From Segniliparus sp051660745 (GTDB lineage Bacteria > Actinomycetota > Actinomycetes > Mycobacteriales > Mycobacteriaceae), in assembly GCF_051660745.1 (NCBI RefSeq), contig NZ_JBOFQF010000026.1, forward strand, positions 1 through 64,000: a DNA stretch of 64,000 bases. The letters are read 5' to 3'. The notes beneath the pieces are model-generated. The model was not told the origin of the DNA. It worked only from the letters and a program-made list of their open reading frames with translations, and ran no database searches. Positions 55,488-63,991 of the stretch are shown in pieces; the first letter of the stretch is position 1; each line of letters begins with the position of its first letter. A program made the translations under genes and the position numbers.

Positions 55488-57100
55488 GGGATCAGCTTCC
55501 CAGGGTTGAGGATCCCGTTCGGGTCCAGCGCCGATTTGACCGCGCGCAGCATCGCGACGCCCGCCTCGCCGTCCTCGTCGGCGAGCCACGCGCGGTGGTC
55601 GGCCCCCACCCCGTGGTGGTGGCTGATGGTCGCGCCCGAGTCGACGATGGCCTGCGACGCGGCCCGCTTCACTTCGGCCCATTGCGCGATCGGGTCCGCG
55701 CCCATCGCGTAGACCACGGTGAAGTACAGGGAGGCGCTCGTCGGGTACACATGGGAGATATGGCACATGACCAGAGCTTTCGATCCGGATGCGGCGAGCG
55801 CTTCGAGGAGCGCGCCGGTGACGGCGGCCTTGACCTCGTCCACCTTGCTCCAGATGGCCGCCGTCTCCAAGGTCTCGCATCCCGCGCCCGCCTCGAGGAG
55901 CGCGTCGCGCAGGTAGGGGGCGGAGTAGCGCCCCGCGTCCCAGGAATCCGCGAGCGCCGGGCCGAGCTCGGTCCCGCCCGCAGCGCGGAAGGCCGTGGCG
56001 GTGAGCTCCGCGAACGCGGCGGTCTCGTCCTCCGGGCCCTCGAACGTGGTCACCGACAGCGCCCCGCCCGGCGAGTCCCCGTCGCCGATCTTGGCCGTCG
56101 TCGCGAGGTTCACCCCGGTCTCCATCTCGTCGGACAGCCGCATCGTCGTGGGGCGGAAACCGCTCTGCGCCACGACGCGGAGCGCCGTCTGGCCGCTCGC
56201 GAAGTCGGGGAACCGCCACGCCTGCCTGCGCACGCTCGCGGGCTTGGGCCGCACTCGGACGACAACTTCGGTGATCACGCCGAACACGCCTTCCGAGCCG
56301 AGGAACACCTGCCGGAGGTCCGGCCCCGCGGCGGACTTCTGCGCCCGGCCGAGCACGAGCGTCCCGCGCGGGGCGACGACCGTGAGCCCGACGACCATCT
56401 CGTCGAAACGGCCATGGCCGGAGGAGGCCTGCCCGGAGGACCGGGCGGCGGCGAACCCGCCGATGGTCGCGAACTGGAAGCTCTGCGGATAGTGCCCGAG
56501 CCGGTAGCCTCGCCCGCCGAGCAGCTCTTCCGCCTGCGGGCCTGTGAGACCGGCCTGCAGCGTCGCGAGCTGCGAGACCTCGTCCAGCGCCACGAGCTTG
56601 TCGAACCGGCGCAGGTCGAGCGCGACCACCGCGCGGGAGCCGCCCCGGACGGGGTCGAGGCCGCCGACGACGCTGGTCCCGCCGCCGAAGGGGACCACGG
56701 CGATCCCGGCCTCCTCGCAATACGCCAGCACGGCGGCGACTTCGCCCTCGTCGCCGGGGAGCACCACCGCGTCCGGCGCGTCCTGCTCTTCTTGTTTGCG
56801 GCGTAGCAGGTCCGGGGTGCTCTTGCCGCCTGCGCGCGGGAGCCGGTCGCCGGGCTCCGCGCTGACGTGCTCCGCTCCGACGATCTCGGCGAAGGCCGCG
56901 AGGTCGGCCTCGCCGACGAGCGAGTCCGCCAACCGCACCGAGTCCGGCGCGGGCGACGCGCTCGGCGGCCCGGCGACCCCGAGCGCGGCGGCGAGCAGCC
57001 CCTTGATCCCTTCGGACAGGTGCGTCTGGTCGGCGGCCACCCCCCACGCGTTCCATCGCATCGTCGGGAGGGGCAGGCGGTGGGCAATATCATCGGCCAT
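55484..57100 (-). CDS. FAD-binding oxidase, alkyl-DHAP synthase-like (Rv2251-like)
   Basis: 538 aa from ATG at 57100; ATG at 57061 is possible. PCMH-type FAD domain: VVPFGGGTSVVGGL, ATLQAGLTGPQAEELL, HYPQSFQFATIGGFAAARSSGQ and FLGSEGVFGVITEVVVRVRP. C-terminal cap with the HHH motif (ISHHHGVGADHRAW) seen in alkylglycerone-phosphate synthases. In eukaryotes that enzyme makes ether lipids; the substrate of the actinobacterial form is not established. Coupled to DAG kinase. Divergent from the tetR-glpD operon. Confidence 0.88.
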   Translation of the reverse strand: MADDIAHRLPLPTMRWNAWGVAADQTHLSEGIKGLLAAALGVAGPPSASPAPDSVRLADSLVGEADLAAFAEIVGAEHVSAEPGDRLPRAGGKSTPDLLRRKQEEQDAPDAVVLPGDEGEVAAVLAYCEEAGIAVVPFGGGTSVVGGLDPVRGGSRAVVALDLRRFDKLVALDEVSQLATLQAGLTGPQAEELLGGRGYRLGHYPQSFQFATIGGFAAARSSGQASSGHGRFDEMVVGLTVVAPRGTLVLGRAQKSAAGPDLRQVFLGSEGVFGVITEVVVRVRPKPASVRRQAWRFPDFASGQTALRVVAQSGFRPTTMRLSDEMETGVNLATTAKIGDGDSPGGALSVTTFEGPEDETAAFAELTATAFRAAGGTELGPALADSWDAGRYSAPYLRDALLEAGAGCETLETAAIWSKVDEVKAAVTGALLEALAASGSKALVMCHISHVYPTSASLYFTVVYAMGADPIAQWAEVKRAASQAIVDSGATISHHHGVGADHRAWLADEDGEAGVAMLRAVKSALDPNGILNPGKLIP

Positions 57101-57105
57101 GCGTT

Positions 57106-57124
57106 ACAGTTTTACACATACTGT
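57106..57124. promoter_or_regulatory. candidate TetR operator in the divergent spacer
   Basis: ACAGT (57106-57110) and ACTGT (57120-57124) flank TTTACACAT. TTGACA on the minus strand (57122-57127) overlaps it, and this -35 would serve the flavoprotein gene. The spacer between the two starts is only 48 bp. Confidence 0.5.
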
Positions 57125-57148
57125 CAAGATGTCACGAAGGAGGCGCGC

Positions 57149-57691
57149 ATGGACGAGCAGATCCTCGCCGCCGCGCGCGACTGCCTGATCCGAGACCCCG
57201 GCCGGGTCGCGCTCGCCGACGTGGCCCGGCGCGCGGGCGTCAGCAGGCCGACGATCTACCGTCGCTGGAGCGATGTGAACGACCTGGTCCGCGACTTGGT
57301 CACGAGGGAAGTGGCGGGCCTGCTCGAGCGCGTTGGGCCTGGCGACGGGCGGCGCGAGGACTTGGTGCGGCGCGTCGTCGCCTTCGCGAAGGCCGCCAAC
57401 GAGGACCAGCTCCTGCGCGCGTTGCTGGACGAACGACGCGAAATGCTGGCCACGTACGTCTTCCACCGGATCGGCACGAGCCAACGCTCCGCGATCAAAG
57501 CGCTGCGCGAGGAGATCGAGCGGGCGCAACGCCTCGGCGAGGTCCGCGCGGGCGTTCCGGAGGAGCTCGCGCTGATGACCCTGGTGCTCGCCCAATCGGT
57601 GACCCAATCGACCCGCCTGCTCGAACCGGTCCTGCACGACCGCTGGGCCGACGAGCTGGCCCGAGTGCTGGACGGATACCTGCGACCATGA
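57149..57691 (+). CDS. TetR family regulator (Rv2250c-like)
   Basis: 180 aa, ATG at 57149, GAAGGAGG upstream. N-terminal TetR helix-turn-helix: ILAAARDCLIRDPG, VALADVARRAGVSRPTIYRRWSD. C-terminal helical ligand domain without recognisable binder. Its TGA overlaps the glpD ATG (ATGA), so the two are co-translated. Likely regulates itself, glpD and the divergent flavoprotein-DAG-kinase pair through the dyad at 57106. Mtb order Rv2252-Rv2251-Rv2250c-Rv2249c is identical. Confidence 0.93.
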   Translation: MDEQILAAARDCLIRDPGRVALADVARRAGVSRPTIYRRWSDVNDLVRDLVTREVAGLLERVGPGDGRREDLVRRVVAFAKAANEDQLLRALLDERREMLATYVFHRIGTSQRSAIKALREEIERAQRLGEVRAGVPEELALMTLVLAQSVTQSTRLLEPVLHDRWADELARVLDGYLRP

Positions 57692-59205
57692 CGACTTCGC
57701 TCAACGCCACGACCCGCGAGCGCCAGCTCGCCGCGCTCGCGGACCGCTCGGCACCGCTCGACCTGCTCGTCGTCGGCGGCGGGATCACCGGGGCGGGCAT
57801 CGCCCTCGACGCCGCGTCCCGAGGGCTGTCCGTCGCGCTGGTCGAGGCCCGCGACCTCGCTTTCGGCACGAGCCGCTGGAGCTCGAAGCTGGTGCACGGC
57901 GGACTGCGCTACCTCGCGAGCGGGAACGTCCGCATCGCGCGGGAGTCCGCGCGCGAGCGCCACCTCTTGATGACTGCCATCGCGCCCCACCTCATCCGCC
58001 CGATGACCCAAGTGGTGCCGCTCTTGCCCGAGTTCAGCCACTTCTCGCGCGCGCTCGTGCGCGCCGGGTTCCTGCTCGGCGACGGCCTGCGCGCGATGGC
58101 CGGGACCTCGCCGCAGACCCTGAGCCGCCCCCGCAAAGTCGACGCCCGCGCCGCGCTCGCATTGGTGCCAGCCCTGCGGACCGCAGGGTTGGCGGGGGCG
58201 CTCACCGCGCAGGACGGCCAGCTCGTCGACGATGCCCGGCTCGTGGTGGCCGTGGCCCGGACGGCGGCGGGCTGCGGGGCGAGCGTGCTGACCAGGACGC
58301 GGGCCGAGCAGGTCACCGACACCGGGGCGCTGCTTGTCGACGCCCTCGCCGGGCGCAGCTTCCACGTGTCGGCCCGCGCGGTGGTCAACGCGGCGGGCGT
58401 GTGGGCGGGCCAGGTGGACCCGCGGATCAAGCTCCGGCCGAGCCGGGGCACGCACCTCGTGCTCGACGCGTCCGCGCTCGGCGATCCGACCGGCGCGTTG
58501 ACCGTGCAGGTCCCCGGCCACCTCAACCGTTTCGTCTTCGCCCTGCCGCAGCAACTGGGCCGGGTCTACGTCGGGCTCACCGACGAGGAGGCCCCCGGCG
58601 AGATCCCCGACGAGCCGCAGCCCGCCGAGTCGGAGGTGGACTTCCTGCTCGACACGGTCTCGTCCGCGCTCGCCCGCCCGCTGTCCCGCGCGGACGTGCG
58701 CGGACGCTTCGCCGGGCTCCGGCCGCTCTTGGACGGCGGGGACGGAGCCACCTCGGACCTCTCGCGGGACCACGCGGTGCTCGCCGCGCCGGGCAAGCCG
58801 ATCACCGTGGTGGGCGGGAAGCTCACCACCTACCGGAAAATGGCGCAAGACGCGGTCGACGCGGCGACGGCTCGGGCGAAGCTCCACGCAGGCCCGTGCG
58901 CGACCGAGTCGCTCCCCCTCGTCGGAGCCTGCGGACGGACAGGAGCCTCGGGGCCGCTCGCCGCGCGCTACGGCGGCGAGGCCGGGCTGGTGCTCGGCTC
59001 GGCGACCACGTCCGACCCCGGGGCGCAGATCGCCGAGGGGATCGACGTCAGCCGCGCCGAAATCGAATTCGCCTTCGCCCACGAGGGCGCCATGGATGTC
59101 GACGACGTCTTGCACCGGCGCACCCGGATCGGCCTCGTCCCCGAGGACGCGCGCCGCGCACGCGGGGCGGTCGAGGCCATCGCGGCGCAGCTGCGCTCCC
59201 GCTAA
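57688..59205 (+). CDS. glpD: glycerol-3-phosphate dehydrogenase (aerobic, FAD)
   Basis: 505 aa. FAD-binding Rossmann start LLVVGGGITGAGIALDAASRG, then FGTSRWSSKLVHGGLRYLASGN, NAAGVWAGQVDP, and the C-terminal cap with RDHAVLAAPGKPITVVGGKLTTYRKMA motifs. It oxidises glycerol-3-phosphate to DHAP and passes electrons to quinone, being membrane associated. The C-terminal domain is present but short relative to E. coli GlpD. Mtb equivalent glpD1 (Rv2249c). Confidence 0.95.
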   Translation: MTTSLNATTRERQLAALADRSAPLDLLVVGGGITGAGIALDAASRGLSVALVEARDLAFGTSRWSSKLVHGGLRYLASGNVRIARESARERHLLMTAIAPHLIRPMTQVVPLLPEFSHFSRALVRAGFLLGDGLRAMAGTSPQTLSRPRKVDARAALALVPALRTAGLAGALTAQDGQLVDDARLVVAVARTAAGCGASVLTRTRAEQVTDTGALLVDALAGRSFHVSARAVVNAAGVWAGQVDPRIKLRPSRGTHLVLDASALGDPTGALTVQVPGHLNRFVFALPQQLGRVYVGLTDEEAPGEIPDEPQPAESEVDFLLDTVSSALARPLSRADVRGRFAGLRPLLDGGDGATSDLSRDHAVLAAPGKPITVVGGKLTTYRKMAQDAVDAATARAKLHAGPCATESLPLVGACGRTGASGPLAARYGGEAGLVLGSATTSDPGAQIAEGIDVSRAEIEFAFAHEGAMDVDDVLHRRTRIGLVPEDARRARGAVEAIAAQLRSR

Positions 59206-59250
59206 CTCCCCAGCTCGCCCGCCACGGCGAGGGCCGCCGGCCTGTCGCGC

Positions 59251-59282
59251 TTGACCCTGCAGCATGGTGCAGGGTCCATGAT
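59251..59282 (+). promoter_or_regulatory. MerR-type operator and promoter
   Basis: TTGACC (59251-59256) as -35 and CATGAT (59277-59282) as -10 are 20 bp apart, the over-long spacer typical for MerR-activated promoters. Between them is the dyad ACCCTGCA (59254-59261) and TGCAGGGT (59268-59275). Transcription would begin at about 59289, the A of the merR ATG, so the mRNA is probably leaderless. Confidence 0.85.
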
Positions 59283-59288
59283 GGAGGC

Positions 59289-59690
59289 ATGCGAATTGGT
59301 GAAGTGGCCGCGAACGCGGGCGTGCACGTCGGAACGCTGCGCTATTACGAGCGGCGCGGATTGCTCGCGGAGCCGGAGCGCTCGTCTTCGGGCTACCGGG
59401 CTTACGGCCCGGAAGCGGTGCGGGTGGTGCGTTTCGTGAAGCGGGCGCAGGAGGCAGGGCTGACCCTGGACAATGTCGAGGAATTGCTCCGATCCGCCCA
59501 TGCCGGAACAGGCTCGTGCGAGGCGGCGCGAGCGACCGCAGAGGCGCGGATCGCCGAGCTCGACCGCCGGATCGCCGACCTGATGTCGATGCGCGCAGTG
59601 CTCGCCGCGCTCGCCGAGCCCTGCGATTCGCCCGCAGGCCAGGGGGCGTGCCCGCTGCTCGCGGCGCTGGGCTCGGAGGACGTCGCGTGA
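59289..59690 (+). CDS. merR: mercury-responsive MerR-type regulator
   Basis: 133 aa. DNA-binding domain MRIGEVAANAGVHVGTLRYYERRGLLAEPERSSSGYRAY (given in two parts: MRIGEVAANAGVHVGTL and RYYERRGLL) and a coiled-coil dimerisation helix. Cysteines at 77, 112 and 121 reproduce the spacing of Tn501 MerR C82, C117 and C126 (35 and 9 residues), the three Hg(II) ligands. This makes mercury a likely inducer. The TGA overlaps the next gene's GTG (GTGA). Confidence 0.88.
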   Translation: MRIGEVAANAGVHVGTLRYYERRGLLAEPERSSSGYRAYGPEAVRVVRFVKRAQEAGLTLDNVEELLRSAHAGTGSCEAARATAEARIAELDRRIADLMSMRAVLAALAEPCDSPAGQGACPLLAALGSEDVA

Positions 59691-59953
59691 GCCCGGCGGC
59701 GGTGCGGATATTGCAAGTGCCCGATTGCCCGCTTGTGGACCGGCTGGCGGGCCTGGTCGCCGAGTGCATGGACGTGTCGGGCTCCGCCCACGAGGTCGAG
59801 CATGTCGTGGGGGACTACCCGTCGCCGACGCTCGTCGTCGGCGGGAGGGATGTGGCGACGGGGCTGCCGGTCGGCACGACGGCCTGCTGCAGGCTCGACA
59901 TGCCGTCTCGCGCCCAGGTCCTCGAGGCGTTGCGAGGAGTCGACGGGGCATGA
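59687..59953 (+). CDS. small thioredoxin-fold-like protein linked to merR
   Basis: 88 aa from GTG at 59687. Pattern: ILQVPDCPLVDRLAGLV, EHVVGDYPSPTLVVGGRDVATG, TTACCRLDMPSRAQVLEAL. A Cys in the first strand-turn (PDCPL) and a late CC pair are suited to thiolate metal binding or thiol exchange. Small proteins of this type next to MerR are sometimes annotated as alkylmercury lyase, but this one is far too short to be canonical MerB (about 210 aa). Overlaps both neighbours by 4 nt. Confidence 0.65.
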   Translation: MSPAAVRILQVPDCPLVDRLAGLVAECMDVSGSAHEVEHVVGDYPSPTLVVGGRDVATGLPVGTTACCRLDMPSRAQVLEALRGVDGA

Positions 59954-60459
59954 GCTCGGAGCACAAGGACGACTGCTGCGGCGCTGGGGAGCAGCGGGCG
60001 CTGTTCGGCTGGTCGCCGCCCAGGCTCGTGGCGGACACGCGCGCCAAGCGCTGGCTCGACAAAACCATGCCCGCGACCGGGGCGCCTGCGGCGCTCTACT
60101 TCGGCTGCGCCTGCGCGCTCGTCCTCGCCGGGCTGGTGCTGCCACCGCGCCTCGGCCTGGCCTCCGTCGGGCTGGGCTCGCTCGCAGGCGGCCTGTGGTG
60201 CTCCGGCAACTTCTGGCGCTGCCGCCACGCGCATTGCCTGGTCACCGGCGGCGGCTGGCTGCTGCTGTGCGGGGTGTCCCTCGCCGGGAGCGCGCTCGGG
60301 CACAGCCTGATCGGAGGCTTCGAGCCTGCGGTGTTCGTCCTCGTCTTCGCGCTCAGCCTGGCCTTCGAGCGGCTCTGGGTCGCGAGATCCGGCAACAACG
60401 CCGTGTGCGGCGCAAAGCCGTCGGCAGACAGCTGCCCGTCGGGGGACTCCCGCGACTAG
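59950..60459 (+). CDS. cysteine-rich membrane protein of the merR operon
   Basis: 169 aa, ATG overlapping the previous TGA (ATGA). The N-terminus carries DDCCGAGEQR. About four hydrophobic segments: PAALYFGCACALVLAGLVLP, GLASVGLGSLAGGLWCSG, GWLLLCGVSLAGSAL, AVFVLVFALSLAFERLW. Cysteines and histidines line the central loop (WCSGNFWRCRHAHC), and NAVCGAKPSADSCPSG forms the tail. It is not MerT, MerC, MerE or MerF as I recall them, though Hg(II) transport is the natural guess from context. Stops overlap the glpQ stop in CTAG. Confidence 0.7.
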   Translation: MSSEHKDDCCGAGEQRALFGWSPPRLVADTRAKRWLDKTMPATGAPAALYFGCACALVLAGLVLPPRLGLASVGLGSLAGGLWCSGNFWRCRHAHCLVTGGGWLLLCGVSLAGSALGHSLIGGFEPAVFVLVFALSLAFERLWVARSGNNAVCGAKPSADSCPSGDSRD

Positions 60460-61799
60460 CGGTCGAGCTCCTTGAGGTACGCCGCGCGGGCCGGGACCGC
60501 CGTGTTGGTGAAGTCGGTGAACACGCCGTCCACGCCGAGTCGGAAGAACTGCAGGTACTCCGCCTGCGGGTCGCCCCGGTAGCTGCCCGCGAGGTATTTG
60601 CGCTCGTTGCGGAAGGTGTAGACGTGCACGAACAGGCCCGCCTTGTGCGCGTCCGCGACGACGGAGTTCGGCGCGCCAGCCGCCGCCTTGTCCATGGAGG
60701 GCTTGAACGCGGGGTCGCTCGGGTAGGGGTCGATCTTGACCGGCACGAGCTGCGGCTTCCACGGCCCGATCCCGTCCGCGTAGGTCTTGACCTCGGCGAG
60801 GCCCTCCGGGGTGAGCAGGGCCGAGAACCACCGCGCGTCGCCCGCGACCGTCCAGTCGTATGGGCGGCTGTTGGTGATGTCGTCGTAGACGACGCCGCCT
60901 GCGCGGTAGTCGACCGAGTCTCCCCCGACGAGCTGCACTGCCTTCGTCTTCAGCCCGTGCTCGCGCAGGTATTTCAGACTCGACGGCTCGAAGCTCTGCG
61001 CGAAGAACGGGGCTTCCTTGCTGTTGAGGCCGTTGTCGTCCAAGATCTTGAGGTACGCGTCCTCCAGGGGACGGCTGCCCGGCGCGCCGCAGCCGTTGGC
61101 GACAGCCTGCTCGTTGTTCCAGGTCGGGTTTTTCGTCTCGGGGTAGACGGCGATCTTCCTGCCGGTGGCCGCGCTCTTCGCCTTCGCGATATCGATGATC
61201 TGCTGGAACGTGAGGATCGGGTACTTCCCGTTGTACTCGGCAGGACGCTCGTCTTTCGCGTCGTAGGTGGTGCCGTGGAACCATTGCTGCAGCTCGGCGG
61301 CCGTGAAATCGCTGACCGACCAGTCTCCGACGTGGTCCTCGCCGTCCACGACCAGAGACTTCAGCACGGACTTCGGGTCGGCCGGGTCGGTCTGGTCCAC
61401 GAGGTAGGTCGTCGGTCCCGCCCCTGCGGGCGCGGGACGCTCCACACCGGGGACCACGCGTTTGCGCGCGGCGACCTCCGGGTTCGTCTTCGCGACCTCC
61501 ACGACGTCGGTGTTGTCGGACATCCACGGGTTGTGCCGGGCGATGAGCACGCAGTCCTTCGTGAGGTGCAAGTCCTCCTCGAGCGCGTCCGCCCCGTCGT
61601 CCGCCGCCAGCTCGTACGCGGGCCGGGTCTCCTCCGGGCGCAATCCTGGCAAGCCCCGGTGCGCGATCACCAGCGGCTGCGAGCCGTCGAGCGTCGCGAA
61701 CGGCTTGGGCTCTTGGGGAGCGGGGTGGGAGCAGGCGGAGAGCAATGTCGCGACGAGCGCGACGACGGGCAGCGCGACTTGGGCGGGCGTGATCCTCAC
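60456..61799 (-). CDS. glpQ: lipoprotein glycerophosphodiester phosphodiesterase
   Basis: 447 aa. Lipobox ATLLSAC (Cys23). GDPD domain: VIAHRGLPGLRPEETRPAY (catalytic HRG and PEET), DALEEDLHLTKDCVLIARHNPW, AVYPETKNPTWNNEQ, and a C-terminal FFRLGVDGVFTDFTNTA. It hydrolyses deacylated phospholipids to glycerol-3-phosphate outside the membrane. Nearby glpD, DAG kinase and the acid phosphatase suggest shared use of the product. Export is Sec with lipid anchoring. Confidence 0.92.
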   Translation of the reverse strand: MRITPAQVALPVVALVATLLSACSHPAPQEPKPFATLDGSQPLVIAHRGLPGLRPEETRPAYELAADDGADALEEDLHLTKDCVLIARHNPWMSDNTDVVEVAKTNPEVAARKRVVPGVERPAPAGAGPTTYLVDQTDPADPKSVLKSLVVDGEDHVGDWSVSDFTAAELQQWFHGTTYDAKDERPAEYNGKYPILTFQQIIDIAKAKSAATGRKIAVYPETKNPTWNNEQAVANGCGAPGSRPLEDAYLKILDDNGLNSKEAPFFAQSFEPSSLKYLREHGLKTKAVQLVGGDSVDYRAGGVVYDDITNSRPYDWTVAGDARWFSALLTPEGLAEVKTYADGIGPWKPQLVPVKIDPYPSDPAFKPSMDKAAAGAPNSVVADAHKAGLFVHVYTFRNERKYLAGSYRGDPQAEYLQFFRLGVDGVFTDFTNTAVPARAAYLKELDR

Positions 61800-61841
61800 G
61801 ACGGTATCCGTACTCGCTCAGAATGAACGCGAGGCAAACTG

Positions 61842-61872
61842 CCGAGAGCCGCCCCGGCGGGGCGGCTCTCGG
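61842..61872. terminator. terminator between two minus-strand lipoprotein genes
   Basis: CCGAGAGCCGCCCC (61842-61855) pairs with GGGGCGGCTCTCGG (61859-61872) over a 3-nt loop. It lies 24 nt downstream of the 126-aa lipoprotein stop. Confidence 0.88.
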
Positions 61873-61895
61873 AACACATGGAGGGGACGGGGGGC

Positions 61896-62276
61896 CTACG
61901 GGATCTGCGGGACCGGGGGCACCTGCGGCACTTGGGGGACCTGCGGCACTTGGGGGACCTGCGGGACCTGCGGAACTTCAGGAACCTGCGGGACCTCAGG
62001 CGCCTGCGGCGCCTGGGGCTGCTGCGGGTGCTCGTGGTGGCGCGGCTCCGCAGTCTCCGTCGAGGTCTCGGTCGCGGTCTCCGTCGAGGTGGCGGTCGTG
62101 GGCTCGGGGGCCGGGGCGTGGTGGTGCTCGCCGTCTCCGCCGCCCTGGACGGTCTCCGTCGTGGTCGAAGCCGAGGTGGAGCTGGAAGTGCTCGGAGCGG
62201 CCTTGTCGTTTTGGCAAGCGGCCAGCGGCAGAGCCAGAAGGAGCAGGGACGCTGCGGATATCGTGGAAATTCTCAC
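61896..62276 (-). CDS. small repeat-containing lipoprotein
   Basis: 126 aa. Lipobox LALPLAAC (Cys21), a Ser/Thr-rich region, HHHA and HHEH clusters, then a proline-rich tail of VPQ/VPE triplet repeats (PQVPEVPQVPQVPQ...). The histidine clusters could bind metal and the VPQ tail could span the cell wall; both are guesses. No known domain. Start chosen at 62276, the only Met preceding the signal peptide. Confidence 0.7.
   Translation of the reverse strand: MRISTISAASLLLLALPLAACQNDKAAPSTSSSTSASTTTETVQGGGDGEHHHAPAPEPTTATSTETATETSTETAEPRHHEHPQQPQAPQAPEVPQVPEVPQVPQVPQVPQVPQVPQVPPVPQIP
61899..61989. repeat. VPQ-encoding triplet/hexaplet repeats in the small lipoprotein
   Basis: Tandem units of 9-18 bp such as GGGGACCTGCGGCACTTG and GGGACCTGCGGCACTT encode PQVPQVPQVP. 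Slippage would change the length of the tail in frame. Confidence 0.8.
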
Positions 62277-62401
62277 ATCGGCGATCCTAACCGCCAGCCC
62301 GGCCCGTGCCCTGGCGATCTGCCGCCGATCCGCTGTGGATCTGCTGTGGATCTGCTTGGTTTCCCCCTGTCGCGCCTTCCGTCAGGAGCACGCGATCGCC
62401 G

Positions 62402-63991
62402 TCATCCCCGGCGCGGTTTGCGCAGGGTGAACTTGTCCACCGCCTCGATTCGGCCGTACGGGCCGGTCACCGCGTAATACGTCGCGGCGATGGATGTGTC
62501 GCCGCCCGCCGCTCCAGGATCGACGTCGAACGCCACGAAACCGTACGGGTGCTCGGCGTCGCGGTACGCCGACCACGGCGCGTCCTCCATCGCATAGACC
62601 GGCGCCTTCTTCCCTGTCGCCGGGTCGACTTCGCCTGCCGATGTGATGACCCGGCATTGTCGGCCTGGGAAGAACAGCTGGTTGGAGGGGCGCGATGTGC
62701 CGCCGCCGCCGATCACCAGATGCGTCGTCCCCTTCGTCGCGTCGATCTCGTCGAGGCGGGTGTCCACCGGGGTCGGCGTGAGCGTGTCGTTCGGCTGCGC
62801 GCCGCGCACCGGGTGGGTGCGCTCGTAGTGGTGCTCGTGCCCGCAGAGCACGAGGTCGACGCCATGCTGGTCGAAGAGCGGGAGCCACTCCTCGCGAATC
62901 GCGCGGTCCGCTCCGTTGAAGTGGTCGACGGTGGAGACGGCGGTCTGGTGCATGCACACCACGATCCAGTCGATCCCGAGGTCCGCGCGGGACTTCGCCA
63001 GCTCGTCCGCGAGCCAGCGGCGTTGCGCCCCGCCCGAATATCCGCGCACGTAGGTGTTGCCCGCGTCTTGGTAGCAGACGTCGTCGTTGGCGAGGACGAC
63101 GATCCGGACCGAGCCTGCGGTGAACGCGTACCAGAGGCCGCGCAACTGCTGGTCCGCGCCGGAGTCGGGAACCCGGAAATACGTCTGGAAGGCCTGGTAG
63201 CCGATCGGGCCGTTGCCCCGCTCGTTCTCGTGGTTGCCGGGGGCGGGCATCCACGGCCGGTGGCGCGCGGAACGGGTGTTGTTCTCGAACCAGTCCGACC
63301 ACGTGCGCACCCGGTCCTGCGACAGGTTCGCGTAGCACAAATCACCGTTGACCAGGTTGAACAGCGGCGCGATCTGCTCGACGCCCGCCGTGACGTCGCC
63401 TGCGGCGGGCGAGCCGAGGTTGTCGTTCAGGTACAGCGTCCCGCCTTGCGGGTCGGCGGGGCCGGGCTTGCCGAGGGTCGGGGTGCCTTGGTCGCCGAAG
63501 CTGGTGAAGGTGAACTTCCCCCGCCCGCGCGGCGCCGTGCGGAAGGTGCCGAGCTCGGGCGCCGCCCCGTCGTGCGCGGCCGCGTACACGTAGTCGGACT
63601 CGGGGCGCAGCCCGCTGATCCGCGCGTGGTGGACCTGCACCTCGGTTCCGGACTGGCCGTCCCGGTAGGCGACGGTCTCCGCCGCGACGACGTCGCCGAA
63701 ACCGCTGTCCGGCGCGCCGAGCAGCACACGGGGGCTTTTGACCGAGACCGGGGTGTGCCAGCTGACGACGACCTCGCCCGAGGCGTCCGCGCCGAACTGC
63801 ACGTGCAGGCCCGCAGGCCTCGGCGCGCCGGAGCCGCCGACCGAGCGCCACAGGTCCGGCGCGCCCGTGCTCCGTCCGGAGCCTGACAGCTCTGCGCCCG
63901 CGTAGCCGAGCCCGGCTCCGACCACGGCGGCTCCTGCCGCAGTGGTGAGAAGCCCTCGGCGCGAGACCCTGGATGACGACGCTTCAGCCAC
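62402..63991 (-). CDS. Tat-exported purple acid phosphatase/metallophosphoesterase
   Basis: 529 aa. Twin-arginine signal SRVSRRGLLTTAAGAAVVGAG. N-terminal fibronectin-like PAP domain (GLHVQFGADASGEVVVSWHTP), then a metallophosphoesterase domain with FTSFGDQG, NGDLCYANL, PAPGNHENE, VCMHQT and LCGHEHHYERTHP, the di-metal ligands of purple acid phosphatases. Family relatives in Mtb (Rv2577) are exported acid phosphatases. The gene is complete but ends 9 nt from the window edge, so its upstream promoter is outside. Likely phosphate scavenging. Confidence 0.92.
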   Translation of the reverse strand: MAEASSSRVSRRGLLTTAAGAAVVGAGLGYAGAELSGSGRSTGAPDLWRSVGGSGAPRPAGLHVQFGADASGEVVVSWHTPVSVKSPRVLLGAPDSGFGDVVAAETVAYRDGQSGTEVQVHHARISGLRPESDYVYAAAHDGAAPELGTFRTAPRGRGKFTFTSFGDQGTPTLGKPGPADPQGGTLYLNDNLGSPAAGDVTAGVEQIAPLFNLVNGDLCYANLSQDRVRTWSDWFENNTRSARHRPWMPAPGNHENERGNGPIGYQAFQTYFRVPDSGADQQLRGLWYAFTAGSVRIVVLANDDVCYQDAGNTYVRGYSGGAQRRWLADELAKSRADLGIDWIVVCMHQTAVSTVDHFNGADRAIREEWLPLFDQHGVDLVLCGHEHHYERTHPVRGAQPNDTLTPTPVDTRLDEIDATKGTTHLVIGGGGTSRPSNQLFFPGRQCRVITSAGEVDPATGKKAPVYAMEDAPWSAYRDAEHPYGFVAFDVDPGAAGGDTSIAATYYAVTGPYGRIEAVDKFTLRKPRRG

